Of a stretch of 64,000 nucleotides of DNA, positions 1 through 8,105 are shown one piece after another. Each line of letters opens with the position of its first letter. The first letter of the stretch is position 1. A model generated the notes under the pieces. That model worked only from the letters and a program-made list of their open reading frames with translations. It was not told the DNA's origin and searched no databases. The stretch spans positions 248,001 to 312,000 of the forward strand of contig JACOEL010000002.1 of NCBI GenBank assembly GCA_024998625.1, in the 5' to 3' direction. This DNA is from Nitrospira sp. GTDB lineage: Bacteria > Nitrospirota > Nitrospiria > Nitrospirales > Nitrospiraceae. The translations under genes and the position numbers were made by a program.

Positions 1-65
1 ACCCAGATCCACAGGGCTAAGACCGCCGTCCAGGCATAGGCCCACCCGATCACCAGCTGATTCAT
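1..65 (-). CDS. Partial inovirus membrane protein (N-terminus only)
   Basis: A reading frame starts at an ATG that overlaps the stop of the pVI-like gene (ATGA arrangement) and runs off the window edge. The 21 visible residues begin MNQLVIGWAYAW and are hydrophobic, like a first membrane segment. Its place after a pVI-like gene suggests another phage morphogenesis gene. The visible part does not show the Walker motif expected near the start of a Zot/pI assembly ATPase, so the family is not assigned. Confidence 0.4.
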   Translation of the reverse strand, partial: MNQLVIGWAYAWTAVLALWIW

Positions 66-337
66 GAGCCCCACCGCACAAATGGAATGGTTTGCAAGAT
101 GAACCGGGTCCCCATGGCGCTCGCCAGGATGGCCAGCGCCTGACTCATACCGGTCGCGCCCAGCACCCACGCGTATTGATCCGGAATCACCGGTAGGGTG
201 AGCCCTGCCGTCCCAATGGTGGCGAGCGTGCTGTCCGCCACGGACAGCAGCGAATCCCAGATGCCGAGGCCCCAATCGCTCAGCGAGAAGAAGAACTCCT
301 GCAGCCAGCAATAGATCAGCGTGAGAATCGCGGTCAT
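62..337 (-). CDS. Inovirus pVI-like minor coat / DUF2523-type membrane protein
   Basis: A 91-residue, strongly hydrophobic protein with an N-terminal segment (MTAILTLIYCWLQEFFF) and a second membrane segment near residues 50-85. Short proteins of this build directly after the adsorption-protein gene in filamentous phages are pVI-like minor coat proteins that cap the virion. The ATG at 337 overlaps the stop of the upstream pIII-like gene (ATGA), and the stop overlaps the next start in the same way, so translation is probably coupled. A longer frame in the same phase extends to 556 but lies inside the pIII-like gene, so I use the coupled start. The assignment rests on size, hydrophobicity and gene order. 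Confidence 0.65.
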   Translation of the reverse strand: MTAILTLIYCWLQEFFFSLSDWGLGIWDSLLSVADSTLATIGTAGLTLPVIPDQYAWVLGATGMSQALAILASAMGTRFILQTIPFVRWGS

Positions 338-1602
338 GCCGTATGGCCTCCCCCGACGAAGATGATGCGGTACGCCGCAATGGAGGCTGTGGCAATGACC
401 AAGGTCCGCAGCACCGTGAAGAACCAGGCCCATTGATTGAAGTCCACCTGCTGGCTGCCAAAGAAGGCCGACGGCAAGGCAATCACGGGCAAGGTCGAAG
501 GCCAGGTCAATGATTTCAGGAGATTCAGCGTACCCAGTAACCCGCTTGTCTCCCACGTGGTTTGATGGGCTTGCAGGACGGTTCCAAATGTCCGGCTCTC
601 ATGGGAGCCAACCGCGCAGGAGGTCGTGGCTTGTGTCTCTTCATGCTGCGTGGTCGAGCCGTCCGGATTCTGGGTTGTGGTGGTGGTTGTGGTCGTCGTC
701 TGCTGTTGCGTGTTCTGTTGGGGCGTACTCGCCGGAGGTGGGACCGTATCGACTACGACGATATCGCCGGCAGGCACCGGCTTCGGCTTCACGGTCGTCG
801 GCATCTCGGTCGGCGCCACCGCCTGGGAGATGGTGGTATCAGCCGGCTGTGTCGTACCAGTGGTCCCGACCGGATTGGTGTGAGCTTCGACCGACTTCGG
901 ATCACTGGCCGGGAGCCCCCCGACAAAGTTGGCCACTTGCTGCTGCGTCGGCGGAATCAAACCCTCTTGAATCGGTGAGGTGGAGCCGGGAATGCCTTTG
1001 CGATGGCAGACATACAAGGTGTATCCGCCGACTGCAGGCCCATTCACAAAGAAGTTGCCGGTGAAGAAGACGGCCGTGCTGAGGCTTTGAAACGGCCCGA
1101 CGACCCAGTCATGCTGATACTCGGTATCGACGGCACAGAGCGGCACATTCGTGGCGCTGAACTGGATGGTCGCATTGGGATAGGCCGGATTTCCCGGCGT
1201 GTTGGTCCCGAAACCTGGGAAGGTCTGCACACCCGCATTCGTGCTGGTGACTTGCCAGCCCCCAGGAGTCGAGGCCGCCGCTTTGACGGCGGAGAGGTCG
1301 CTTTGTGAGTAATACATTTGGGCCAGCACCAAACCCGCACTGACCCCGAGGGCCGCCCATCCCACAGGACCAGCGACCATGCGCACCGCCATCGAGGCAG
1401 CCGAGGGCGCGAGCGCGGCGGTTGCCACCTGATTCGCCAAGGCCGAGCGTTGCGCGGCGAGATAGGCAATGCGTTCGGCTTGCGCGATCACTCTCGAATA
1501 CTGCGTGCCGGTTTGGGCAAGCGATTCACCGGGTGTCACACAGAAGGAGACCAAGAGACCCCAGATGAGGGTGAGGTAACTGGTTAATGAGAACAGTTTC
1601 AC
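334..1602 (-). CDS. Inovirus pIII-like adsorption / minor coat protein
   Basis: 422 residues starting with GTG. The start overlaps the stop of the 24-codon ORF upstream (GTGA). Residues 1-30 form a signal peptide with a likely cleavage near SLAQ. The middle part has paired cysteines (VPLCAVD, LYVCHRKG). Residues 200-325 are a Pro/Thr-rich linker with a nine-threonine run and the motif NPDGSTTQ. The C-terminus (about 390-415) is a single membrane anchor followed by Arg. An exported N-terminal domain, low-complexity linker and C-terminal anchor is the plan of pIII/attachment proteins, which bind the host pilus or receptor and end virion extrusion. I see no recognisable sequence signature beyond this plan and the gene order. 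Confidence 0.65.
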   Translation of the reverse strand: MKLFSLTSYLTLIWGLLVSFCVTPGESLAQTGTQYSRVIAQAERIAYLAAQRSALANQVATAALAPSAASMAVRMVAGPVGWAALGVSAGLVLAQMYYSQSDLSAVKAAASTPGGWQVTSTNAGVQTFPGFGTNTPGNPAYPNATIQFSATNVPLCAVDTEYQHDWVVGPFQSLSTAVFFTGNFFVNGPAVGGYTLYVCHRKGIPGSTSPIQEGLIPPTQQQVANFVGGLPASDPKSVEAHTNPVGTTGTTQPADTTISQAVAPTEMPTTVKPKPVPAGDIVVVDTVPPPASTPQQNTQQQTTTTTTTTTQNPDGSTTQHEETQATTSCAVGSHESRTFGTVLQAHQTTWETSGLLGTLNLLKSLTWPSTLPVIALPSAFFGSQQVDFNQWAWFFTVLRTLVIATASIAAYRIIFVGGGHTA

Positions 1603-1673
1603 AATCGTCCCACTCCGAGACCGGTGAGGAAGGCCAGTAATAAGACCGCGACTAAGATAATCGTGAGATCCAC
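1599..1673 (-). CDS. 24-residue single-TM phage peptide (candidate pVII/pIX- or coat-like)
   Basis: A very short ORF with GTG start at 1673. It is preceded by a purine-rich Shine-Dalgarno (GGAGGAGGAAGG) a few bases upstream, the strongest ribosome site in the phage segment. The peptide reads VDLTIILVAVLLLAF then a short Gly/Arg tail, which is one membrane helix. Its stop overlaps the pIII-like start (GTGA). Tiny hydrophobic peptides in this position in filamentous phages are virion cap proteins or small coat proteins. Size and context support such a role, but it lacks a signal peptide and is shorter than typical major coats. Confidence 0.5.
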   Translation of the reverse strand: MDLTIILVAVLLLAFLTGLGVGRL

Positions 1674-2177
1674 TGGCCTTCCTCCTCCTGCCGTTACTTC
1701 AGGACTTCCAATCCAGACAAATCGAAGAACACGCGGCCCGTCTGCTCGAACTTCCGCACTTCGATGGAGGCACGGGCCTGTTTGCCTTCGGCCTGCTTGC
1801 AGACCTCGATCAACGGCATCTGATCCTCCGGAATCCCCAAGCGCAGCACCCCCGGATCTTTGCCCTTCACATAGAAGTCCACCGATCTGTAGACCTTGCC
1901 TTCCCGGCTCCTCCGTTCCACATACCCCTGCACCGCACCCTCCGCTTTGACTTGCATCGTCGAGACCTCCTGAATAGTGAGTGAATTTCGAGTCAGCCAA
2001 GCGCCTGACCCACACGCCCCGGCCTTCGGACCGGGCTTTTGGCCTGAGACAGAATTCCGAATCGCATGCTGTACAGCTCAGATACAGGGCGCCTTGTACC
2101 CACTTGCACCGACAGCCTCTGGTTCCACAGCCTGGACACATGCGTCGCCACGATCCGTTATGAAACTCTAAGGACAT
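1599..2177 (-). CDS. Zinc-ribbon ORF that overprints the ssDNA-binding gene
   Basis: The ATG at 2177 lies 20 bases inside the end of the Rep gene with GAGGG upstream. The first 45 residues carry a convincing zinc-ribbon pattern: CPGCGTRGCRC, then LSCTACDSEFC. The frame stays open through the whole ssDNA-binding gene (in another phase) and ends at the same stop as the 24-residue peptide. Only the first 60-70 residues look protein-like; the remainder may be chance open frame. Either the real gene was shorter and lost its stop through a frameshift near 1980, or this is a true overlapping gene. Small zinc-ribbon proteins are common between Rep and SSB in inoviruses. Confidence 0.35.
   Translation of the reverse strand: MSLEFHNGSWRRMCPGCGTRGCRCKWVQGALYLSCTACDSEFCLRPKARSEGRGVWVRRLADSKFTHYSGGLDDASQSGGCGAGVCGTEEPGRQGLQIGGLLCEGQRSGGAALGDSGGSDAVDRGLQAGRRQTGPCLHRSAEVRADGPRVLRFVWIGSPEVTAGGGRPVDLTIILVAVLLLAFLTGLGVGRL
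1694..1957 (-). CDS. Inovirus single-stranded DNA-binding protein (gpV-like)
   Basis: 87 residues rich in beta-strand-like segments (VQGYVERRSREGKVYRSVDF, IEVRKFEQTGRVFFDL). The size and position after the Rep gene match filamentous-phage ssDNA-binding proteins, which coat the replicated strand and present it for export. The ATG at 1957 has a clear AGGAGGT site seven bases upstream. It is encoded inside a longer open frame in another phase. Confidence comes from size, strand pattern and context rather than from a diagnostic motif. Confidence 0.6.
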   Translation of the reverse strand: MQVKAEGAVQGYVERRSREGKVYRSVDFYVKGKDPGVLRLGIPEDQMPLIEVCKQAEGKQARASIEVRKFEQTGRVFFDLSGLEVLK

Positions 2178-3150
2178 AGGGGGTCCCTCGCTTGCGCTGC
2201 TTCAGCAACGCATAGTGCTTCTGCGTCCATCGTTTGGTGCCGGCATAGATCATCTCGAACAGAAACTGATCCCCGCGACAGGCGACCACCACCGCCAGCA
2301 TGGGACTGATGGCGTTCGCGAGCCAGGCCGCTACGTCATCCAACCGCTGCTGAATGCGTTCGACGACGAGCCGGCAGCGCATGAAGCCCTCCGTGAGTGC
2401 TTTCCACCAGCCCACTAACGGAGCGCGATACTTCTCATAGGATTCCGCCTCTCGTGTCGTCTCGCGGAAATCGACATAGGAGCGCAGGACCCCGACCAAG
2501 AAGGCCCGCCAGTCTTCAGCATCCAAAGTCAGCAGGGCCTTGGCACAGGCTTGGGCCCGATCCTGTTTGAATTCCAGCTCCCATCGAACGCCGTATAAGG
2601 CCGCGTCTTGCCGGCCTTTGGCTTGAAGTTCGAGCCGTTTGTCATAGACTCGCAGCATGCTTTGGCTTTCCCGACTGCCGAAATACAGGGTCTCCCCAGT
2701 GCGGGTTCCCTCACGATGATTGGAAGCTTGGATGACTTTGAATTGCTTCGATCGGCTCACTAATTGTCCGGCCTCCACGGCCAGCCGGACGGTTTCTACT
2801 GCGACAGAGGCCTCCCGGTCGTCCAGTGCCACATCGATGCGGGTCACATGGCCTTTCTGGGCGAAGATCCAGGCCAATACCGTCTTCAGCTTCCTCTCGT
2901 CCCACTGGGAGACAATCCCAGCGGAGAGATCCACATGCACTTCTTTCGGATTGCGAGGGGCGCCCGTCCCCAGTTTCCCGACTCCCGTTTTGCCTTCCGT
3001 CATCAGCTGAGCCACCGGATAGCCGCGAAAGCCGGTCTCACTCTGGAACCAGTCGCCCCCAACTAGCGCAATCACGTCGGCGACTTCCGCCCTGGGCAGC
3101 GTGAAGGCCAGCCAATCGATGGTCTGTGTGAACCCTCCAGAACCGTTCAT
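2158..3150 (-). CDS. Phage replication initiation protein (Rep, RstA/gene II-like)
   Basis: 330 residues. Visible features are a hydrophobic start (IDWLAFTLPRAE), the segment VTRIDVALDD typical of the Rep_trans/replication initiation factor fold, YFGSRESQSMLRVYDK (the Tyr/Asp/Lys stretch) and YGVRWELEFK. These are hallmarks of filamentous-phage and plasmid initiators that nick the plus-strand origin for rolling-circle replication. The length is normal for the family. The ATG at 3150 overlaps the stop of the HTH gene (ATGA), so the two are co-transcribed. This is the best-supported gene of the provirus. Confidence 0.85.
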   Translation of the reverse strand: MNGSGGFTQTIDWLAFTLPRAEVADVIALVGGDWFQSETGFRGYPVAQLMTEGKTGVGKLGTGAPRNPKEVHVDLSAGIVSQWDERKLKTVLAWIFAQKGHVTRIDVALDDREASVAVETVRLAVEAGQLVSRSKQFKVIQASNHREGTRTGETLYFGSRESQSMLRVYDKRLELQAKGRQDAALYGVRWELEFKQDRAQACAKALLTLDAEDWRAFLVGVLRSYVDFRETTREAESYEKYRAPLVGWWKALTEGFMRCRLVVERIQQRLDDVAAWLANAISPMLAVVVACRGDQFLFEMIYAGTKRWTQKHYALLKQRKRGTPYVLRVS

Positions 3151-3455
3151 TTCTTCCCCCTTGGCTTCTGTGCGATAGACGCCCCCGTCTTACCAAGTCG
3201 GGGGCTGGTCCGCTGCGCGCGCCGCCGGCTTGCGCCGCCTTGCGCGCTGCGCGGTCCCTGGCTCCGTGTGGAGAAAGGAGACCGTCCCTGCCCGTTGCCC
3301 TGCATGGCTTCTTTCACCCGTTCGAGGTCAAAGCGCACAAACCGGCAGATCCGTTCCACCGGAATCTGGCCCTTGCGGTAGGCTCTGCGGATAGACTTCA
3401 CGCTGACTTGGAGTTCCAGGGCGAGTTCATCGATTGTTAACCACGTTTTTTTCAT
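3147..3455 (-). CDS. HTH (MerR/excisionase-type) regulator of the inovirus
   Basis: 102 residues from the ATG at 3455, which has GAGGAG seven bases upstream; a longer in-frame start at 3563 would add an unconvincing Pro/Arg tail. Residues 4-50 are a helix-turn-helix of the excisionase/MerR-like type (TIDELALELQVSVKSIRRAY, then KGQIPVERICRFVRF). The C-terminal half is very basic and Ser/Arg rich, which suggests nucleic-acid contact. First in the phage gene order and coupled to Rep, it is likely a replication or lysogeny regulator. The tandem 10-bp repeats just upstream are candidate binding sites. Confidence 0.65.
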   Translation of the reverse strand: MKKTWLTIDELALELQVSVKSIRRAYRKGQIPVERICRFVRFDLERVKEAMQGNGQGRSPFSTRSQGPRSAQGGASRRRAQRTSPRLGKTGASIAQKPRGKK

Positions 3456-3534
3456 CGCGTCTCCTCTTCGGTTCAGCGCACGACGTATGAGGGAGACCAT
3501 ACGCAACGGCGCGTGAATGGTGAAAGAGCCAGTT

Positions 3535-3569
3535 CGGGGACACTGGGGGACACTGGGGGACACTAGGGG
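3535..3569. repeat. Tandem 10-bp repeats (GGGGACACT units)
   Basis: Three near-perfect tandem units of GGGGACACTG/A followed by a degenerate one, about 80 bases upstream of the HTH start. Iterated short repeats next to a phage regulator and Rep gene could be operator or origin-proximal iterons. The function is inferred. Confidence 0.7.
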
Positions 3570-4014
3570 CCAGTAGTTCAGGCGCGGGAATGCACTGCGA
3601 TATGAAGAGACTCACGAGGTATCAGGCAGCGACCGTATCAAGGGTAGTCCGACAGTTTCCAACTGATGCTCACGGGAGCCGCTACAGATCTAGTAAAACG
3701 AATTCCCGTGCATCTCGGCCCAGGGAGCCGAGAATAGAAACATGCATACGAACCAATGGCAATTAACTACGTATGAGATTGATTTGCTCACGCTTTTTTA
3801 TTAAGAAACGCCAATTAGGGCCGAAAAACACTGACTAGGGATGAATGGCCCTATCAGCCAATAGGCACAGCCGCTGGCAAGCCGGATGTCCGGACGGAGC
3901 GCAAACCATTCAGCATAGTGCAAACACAATGCGAGAAGGACTGCGTTTCGAACGTGGCCGAACGGATAACAACAGAACATGTGGAAAAGTCGTCTCACGG
4001 AGGAGGACCAAAAA
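3570..4014. other. Intergenic stretch between provirus and defence operon
   Basis: About 445 bases without a convincing gene. It is more AT-rich than its flanks and marks the transition from the minus-strand phage genes to the plus-strand defence operon. I looked for a dif-like XerCD site, a tRNA or a second tandem repeat and saw none. A phage attachment site could lie here but I cannot define one. Confidence 0.5.
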
Positions 4015-4281
4015 ATGCTCTCAATGCAGCCAAAAAACGATCCGGAACGGCCCCGACAAATTGCCATTGATGTCACTGGCTGGAATCAGAAACTCCTGAT
4101 CAAATCAAGCAACAAGGTAGGAAGGGTTACATCTCGGGGGACGTTATGGAGAGTCCAACCCATTACCCGTGTTAATGAGATGGATTCTGAAGGAACTTTG
4201 GTATGGAGGCTTCCCTTTTCGAGAAGGGTGATTTTGTTAAGGAAAACGAGTATTCTTCGGCGCCAATGTTCTTTTCCCTGA
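4015..4281 (+). CDS. Small hypothetical protein upstream of the helicase
   Basis: 88 residues from an ATG with GGAGGAGG about ten bases upstream, one of the better ribosome sites here. The protein begins MLSMQPKNDPERP and includes IAIDVTGWNQKLL and a basic end. No domain is recognised. It lies just before the helicase gene on the same strand and could be a small first gene of the defence operon, or chance. The ribosome site and the absence of any competing gene are the only support. Confidence 0.3.
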   Translation: MLSMQPKNDPERPRQIAIDVTGWNQKLLIKSSNKVGRVTSRGTLWRVQPITRVNEMDSEGTLVWRLPFSRRVILLRKTSILRRQCSFP

Positions 4282-4314
4282 CTGACAAGAAACGACCATG
4301 ACCCCTAGTCAACT

Positions 4315-7300
4315 ATGAGCAGACTCGAAAATCTCCAACCCAATGCTGCTGTACGCGGCATCCTGCCTGATTCCTTGGTTACCGTCGTCAGTGTGCAGTG
4401 GTTCGGGTCAGAAGCGCTCGAACTCACCTACAAAGACCCCGCTGGTCGAGTGGCAAATGTTCTCCTGTATCGCCACGATGAACCGCGGATTGAAGTCGTC
4501 GAGCAGGGACGACCTTGGAGTTTCGACGGTGATGGCAGTCTGTTTCGGCTCGTGTCGGAAGCACATCGCATTCGCCTCGCCCATCTGTTCGATCCGGTTC
4601 TAGCCGTCCACACGTCGCTCGTCGATCCTTTGCCACACCAGATTACTGCGGTCTATGAGGCCATGCTTCCGCGCCAACCGCTCCGTTTCGTGCTGGCTGA
4701 CGATCCAGGCGCTGGGAAAACCATCATGGCTGGACTCTTGATGAAAGAGATGATCGCGCGGGGCGATCTGCATCGTTGCTTGGTGGTCTGCCCAGGCAGT
4801 TTGGCCGAGCAATGGCAGGACGAGCTATACCGGCGTTTCCATCTCCCTTTTGAAATTCTGACGAACGACAAGCTTGAAGCCGCGCGCACGGGTAACTGGT
4901 TTCTCGAAACAAACCTAGTCATTGCCCGTCTCGATAAGCTGTCCCGTAACGAGGACGTGCAGGCGAAGCTCGCGGCTCCCGACTGTCATTGGGACCTCAT
5001 CGTGTGCGACGAAGCGCATAAGATGTCCGCCACCGTCTTTGGTGGCGAGATCAAGTACACCAAGCGCTACAAACTTGGGCAATTACTCTCCACGCTCACA
5101 CGCCATTTTCTCTTGATGACGGCCACCCCGCACAACGGCAAGGAAGAGGATTTCCAGCTGTTCATGGCGTTGTTGGACGGTGACCGTTTCGAGGGGCGTT
5201 TCCGCGACGGGGTCCATGCTGTGGATGTGTCGGATCTCATGCGTCGCATGGTGAAAGAAAGCTTGCTGAAGTTCGACTCGACGCCGCTATTCCCCGAGCG
5301 TATCGCCTATACCGTTCCCTACAAACTTTCCGAAGGCGAAGCGCAGCTCTATAAGGAAGTCACCAACTACGTCCGCGAGGAGTTCGACCGAGCGGCAGCA
5401 TTGGAGAATGACAAGCGAGCCGGCACCGTGGGCTTCGCACTGACCATACTCCAAAGACGACTGGCGTCGTCTCCAGAAGCCATCTACCAATCCTTACGCC
5501 GTCGTCGTGAGCGGCTAGAGAAACGCTTGCGTGAGATGGAATTGCTCCATCGCGGCGCTCCTGCAATGGCCACTGTGGCCAATGGACCTTCGCTTGATGC
5601 AGAGGATGTGGAAGATCTGGAAGAAGCACCCGACAACGAGGTCGCAGCCGCTGAGGAAGAGATTCTCGACCAAGCCACGGCCGCGCGCAGTATTGCGGAG
5701 TTGAAGGCGGAGATCCTGACGCTCCAGCGCCTGGAGTCGCTAGCCCTTGCGGTCCGTCGTAGCGGGGAGGATCGGAAATGGCGCGAACTGGCCAAGCTGC
5801 TGGGGGTCATCTTCACGCCTGCAGAAATCGCGGACCATGCTGCAGAAGCGATATCTCCCTATGGGGCGAGTGGCGTGCCTCAACCTACACCATCGCCTCG
5901 GCAAAAACTCGTGCTCTTCACCGAGCATCGCGACACCTTGAATTACTTAGAGAGTCGCATTGCCACGCTGCTGGGCCGTCGAGAAGCTATCGTCTTGATT
6001 CACGGCGGGATGGGCCGTGAGGAACGAATGAAAGCGCAGGAGGCTTTTAAGCACGACCCTGAAGTGCAGGTACTCCTCGCTACCGATGCGGCGGGCGAAG
6101 GGATTAATCTGCAGCGTGCCCACCTCATGGTCAACTATGACTTGCCGTGGAATCCCAACCGTCTCGAACAGCGATTTGGGCGCATCCACCGTATCGGACA
6201 GACCGAGGTCTGCCACCTCTGGAATCTCGTGGCTGAGGAAACACGCGAAGGCGATGTCTACCACACGCTCCTTGAGAAGCTCGACGAGGCCCGGAAGGCA
6301 CTTGGCGGCCAAGTGTTCGATGTGCTGGGCAAAATGCAGTTCGAGGGGAAGCCACTTCGCGATCTCCTCATTGAGGCAATCCGGTACGGTGAGCGTCCGG
6401 AGGTCCAGGCCCGGCTGACGAGAGTAGTGGCGAATGCATTCGACAAGGTTCAACTGCAAGATCTGCTAGAGGAGCGGGCACTCGCCCACGACGCCATGGA
6501 TGCGAGCCGCGTGCAGCGTGTGCGGGAGGATATGGAGCGAGCCGAAACGCGAAGGCTGCAGCCACACTACATCGAATCGTTCTTTCTCGAAGCTTTCCTA
6601 CGATTGGGTGGGACAGCGAAGCAGCGAGAGCCACGGCGGTATGAAGTCACGCATGTTCCAGCCCCCATGCGAAACCGCGACCGCCTAATCGGGATCGGGG
6701 AGCCCGTCCTACCACGATACGAACGTATCGCGTTTGAAAAGGCACTCATCGCTCCACAAGGTCAGTCCCTCGCAGCCTTTGTCTGCCCGGGTCATCCTTT
6801 GCTGGATGCTGCCATCGACCTCACGCTGGAGCGTCATCGCGATTTGCTGCGTCGTGGGTCGGTGCTGGTGGACGAACGCGACTCCAGCGATCAGCCACGC
6901 GTGCTCTTCTATCTCGATCACGCCATCCAAGACGCCAGTAGCAGCCGCACGGGCGAGCGGCGGATCATTTCCAAACGCATGCTGTATGTGGAACTCGATG
7001 CAGCAGACAACGCACGCCACTTGGGTTATGCCCCTTACTTGGACTACAGACCCCTGGCAAGCGCTGAGCCTGATGTTGCAACGATCCTGGCCCGCCCTGA
7101 GTGCGGTTGGATCACACGCGAACTGGAGCAAAAGGCTCAGGGATACGGCATTGGGAAGGTAGTACCGGAGCATTTACAGGAAGTCCGCTCACGTCGTGTG
7201 GAGTGGACCGACAAGACACGTGCAGCGGTGAAAGAACGGCTCACAAAGGAGATCAGCTATTGGGATCACCGCGCCGAGCAGTTAAAGACCCAGGAGCAGG

Positions 7301-7893
7301 CAGGGAAGCTCAACGCCCGGCTCAATTCGCAAGAAGCACGGCGTCGCGCGGATGACCTGCAAGCGCGCCTCCAGAAGCGTATGGAACAACTCGACCTGGA
7401 AGGCAAAGTGTCTGCTCTTCCTCCAGTAGTGCTGGGAGCAGTCGTCGTCGTGCCGATGGGGCTTCTCGCCAAAATGTCCGGTCGTCCGTCGGCGGCGTCC
7501 GCATCTGTGATCGACACTCAGGCAGCCGGCGCGCGAGCGCGCGAGATCGTCATGGAGATTGAACGACGTCTTGGCTTTGATCCGACCGACCGCGAGTTGG
7601 ACAAGTTAGGGTACGACATCGAGAGCCGTGTTCCTGGCACTGGGAAGCTGCGGTTCATCGAGGTGAAGGGTCGAGTGTCAGGGGCTGACACCATAACTGT
7701 AACCAAGAACGAAATTCTTTGCTCATTGAATAAGCCGGACGACTTCATCCTCGCCATCGTCGAGTTCCTTGAAGGTAGCTCGCACCATGTCCACTATCTT
7801 CGCCAACCCTTTCAGCGTGAACCGGACTTTGGGGTAACAAGCGTCAATTACGAGATGGATGAATTAATTAGGCGAGCGGACGAGCCATGCTGA
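4315..7893 (+). CDS. SNF2-type DEAH helicase with C-terminal DUF3883 (DrmD-like) of a defence operon
   Basis: 1192 residues. The helicase core has Walker A GAGKT near residue 130, DEAHK near 232, a TATPHNGKEEDF motif III and a complete C-lobe (ATDAAGEGINLQ, NPNRLEQRFGRIHRIGQ), the SNF2/RapA type that translocates on duplex DNA. Acidic coiled-coil insertions lie near 400-470 and a charged coiled coil near 960-1030. The C-terminus (1085-1160) is a DUF3883-like domain with RFIEVKGR, a nuclease-like fold often fused to defence helicases. Class 1 DISARM DrmD has this layout. It is first in the operon, so it may drive translocation on unmodified invading DNA. The ATG at 4315 has no clear ribosome site, but the N-terminal sequence is continuous from there. 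Confidence 0.9.
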   Translation: MSRLENLQPNAAVRGILPDSLVTVVSVQWFGSEALELTYKDPAGRVANVLLYRHDEPRIEVVEQGRPWSFDGDGSLFRLVSEAHRIRLAHLFDPVLAVHTSLVDPLPHQITAVYEAMLPRQPLRFVLADDPGAGKTIMAGLLMKEMIARGDLHRCLVVCPGSLAEQWQDELYRRFHLPFEILTNDKLEAARTGNWFLETNLVIARLDKLSRNEDVQAKLAAPDCHWDLIVCDEAHKMSATVFGGEIKYTKRYKLGQLLSTLTRHFLLMTATPHNGKEEDFQLFMALLDGDRFEGRFRDGVHAVDVSDLMRRMVKESLLKFDSTPLFPERIAYTVPYKLSEGEAQLYKEVTNYVREEFDRAAALENDKRAGTVGFALTILQRRLASSPEAIYQSLRRRRERLEKRLREMELLHRGAPAMATVANGPSLDAEDVEDLEEAPDNEVAAAEEEILDQATAARSIAELKAEILTLQRLESLALAVRRSGEDRKWRELAKLLGVIFTPAEIADHAAEAISPYGASGVPQPTPSPRQKLVLFTEHRDTLNYLESRIATLLGRREAIVLIHGGMGREERMKAQEAFKHDPEVQVLLATDAAGEGINLQRAHLMVNYDLPWNPNRLEQRFGRIHRIGQTEVCHLWNLVAEETREGDVYHTLLEKLDEARKALGGQVFDVLGKMQFEGKPLRDLLIEAIRYGERPEVQARLTRVVANAFDKVQLQDLLEERALAHDAMDASRVQRVREDMERAETRRLQPHYIESFFLEAFLRLGGTAKQREPRRYEVTHVPAPMRNRDRLIGIGEPVLPRYERIAFEKALIAPQGQSLAAFVCPGHPLLDAAIDLTLERHRDLLRRGSVLVDERDSSDQPRVLFYLDHAIQDASSSRTGERRIISKRMLYVELDAADNARHLGYAPYLDYRPLASAEPDVATILARPECGWITRELEQKAQGYGIGKVVPEHLQEVRSRRVEWTDKTRAAVKERLTKEISYWDHRAEQLKTQEQAGKLNARLNSQEARRRADDLQARLQKRMEQLDLEGKVSALPPVVLGAVVVVPMGLLAKMSGRPSAASASVIDTQAAGARAREIVMEIERRLGFDPTDRELDKLGYDIESRVPGTGKLRFIEVKGRVSGADTITVTKNEILCSLNKPDDFILAIVEFLEGSSHHVHYLRQPFQREPDFGVTSVNYEMDELIRRADEPC

Positions 7894-7951
7894 AGGATGA
7901 CGCGCAGGAGGCGCCGCTATGACCGACATCATTGGAATGGGGTGGGATTAA
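7887..7951 (+). other. Two tiny overlapping ORFs in the helicase/DUF262 gap
   Basis: An 11-codon ORF (MLKDDAQEAPL) starts inside the last codons of the helicase. It ends in an ATGA overlap with a 10-codon ORF (MTDIIGMGWD) that has a strong AGGAGG seven bases upstream. The chained overlaps look like the start of genes that once followed the helicase and were then deleted. They could also be leader peptides. Confidence 0.35.
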
Positions 7952-8033
7952 TTTGTAGGTCGAGTAAAACGCGTATGCGACGAAAATGGGCAGCCGGCAA
8001 TTGGTGTACGTACCAGAGTACTAGAACAGGTCA

Positions 8034-8064
8034 GGAAAATGTTCCAGAACCATGGCCATTTTCC
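8034..8064. promoter_or_regulatory. Inverted repeat upstream of the DUF262 gene
   Basis: GGAAAATG and CATTTTCC form an 8-bp perfect inverted repeat with a 15-base spacer, 41 bases before the chosen ATG at 8106. It could be an operator or a transcript hairpin setting expression of the downstream genes separately from the helicase. The role is inferred. Confidence 0.35.
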
Positions 8065-8105
8065 AAGCACGCCACAGGACACCCGACACGAATCCGGAGA
8101 ACCAA

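Noticed and set aside
510-1587. Plus-strand ORFs of 85-184 residues opposite the pIII-like gene
   Set aside because: They are antisense shadows with low-complexity, Arg/Ser- or Val-rich products. The minus-strand gene has a signal, linker and anchor.
3570-4014. Possible dif or phage attachment site
   Set aside because: No dif-like 28-bp dyad or flanking duplicate is recognisable.
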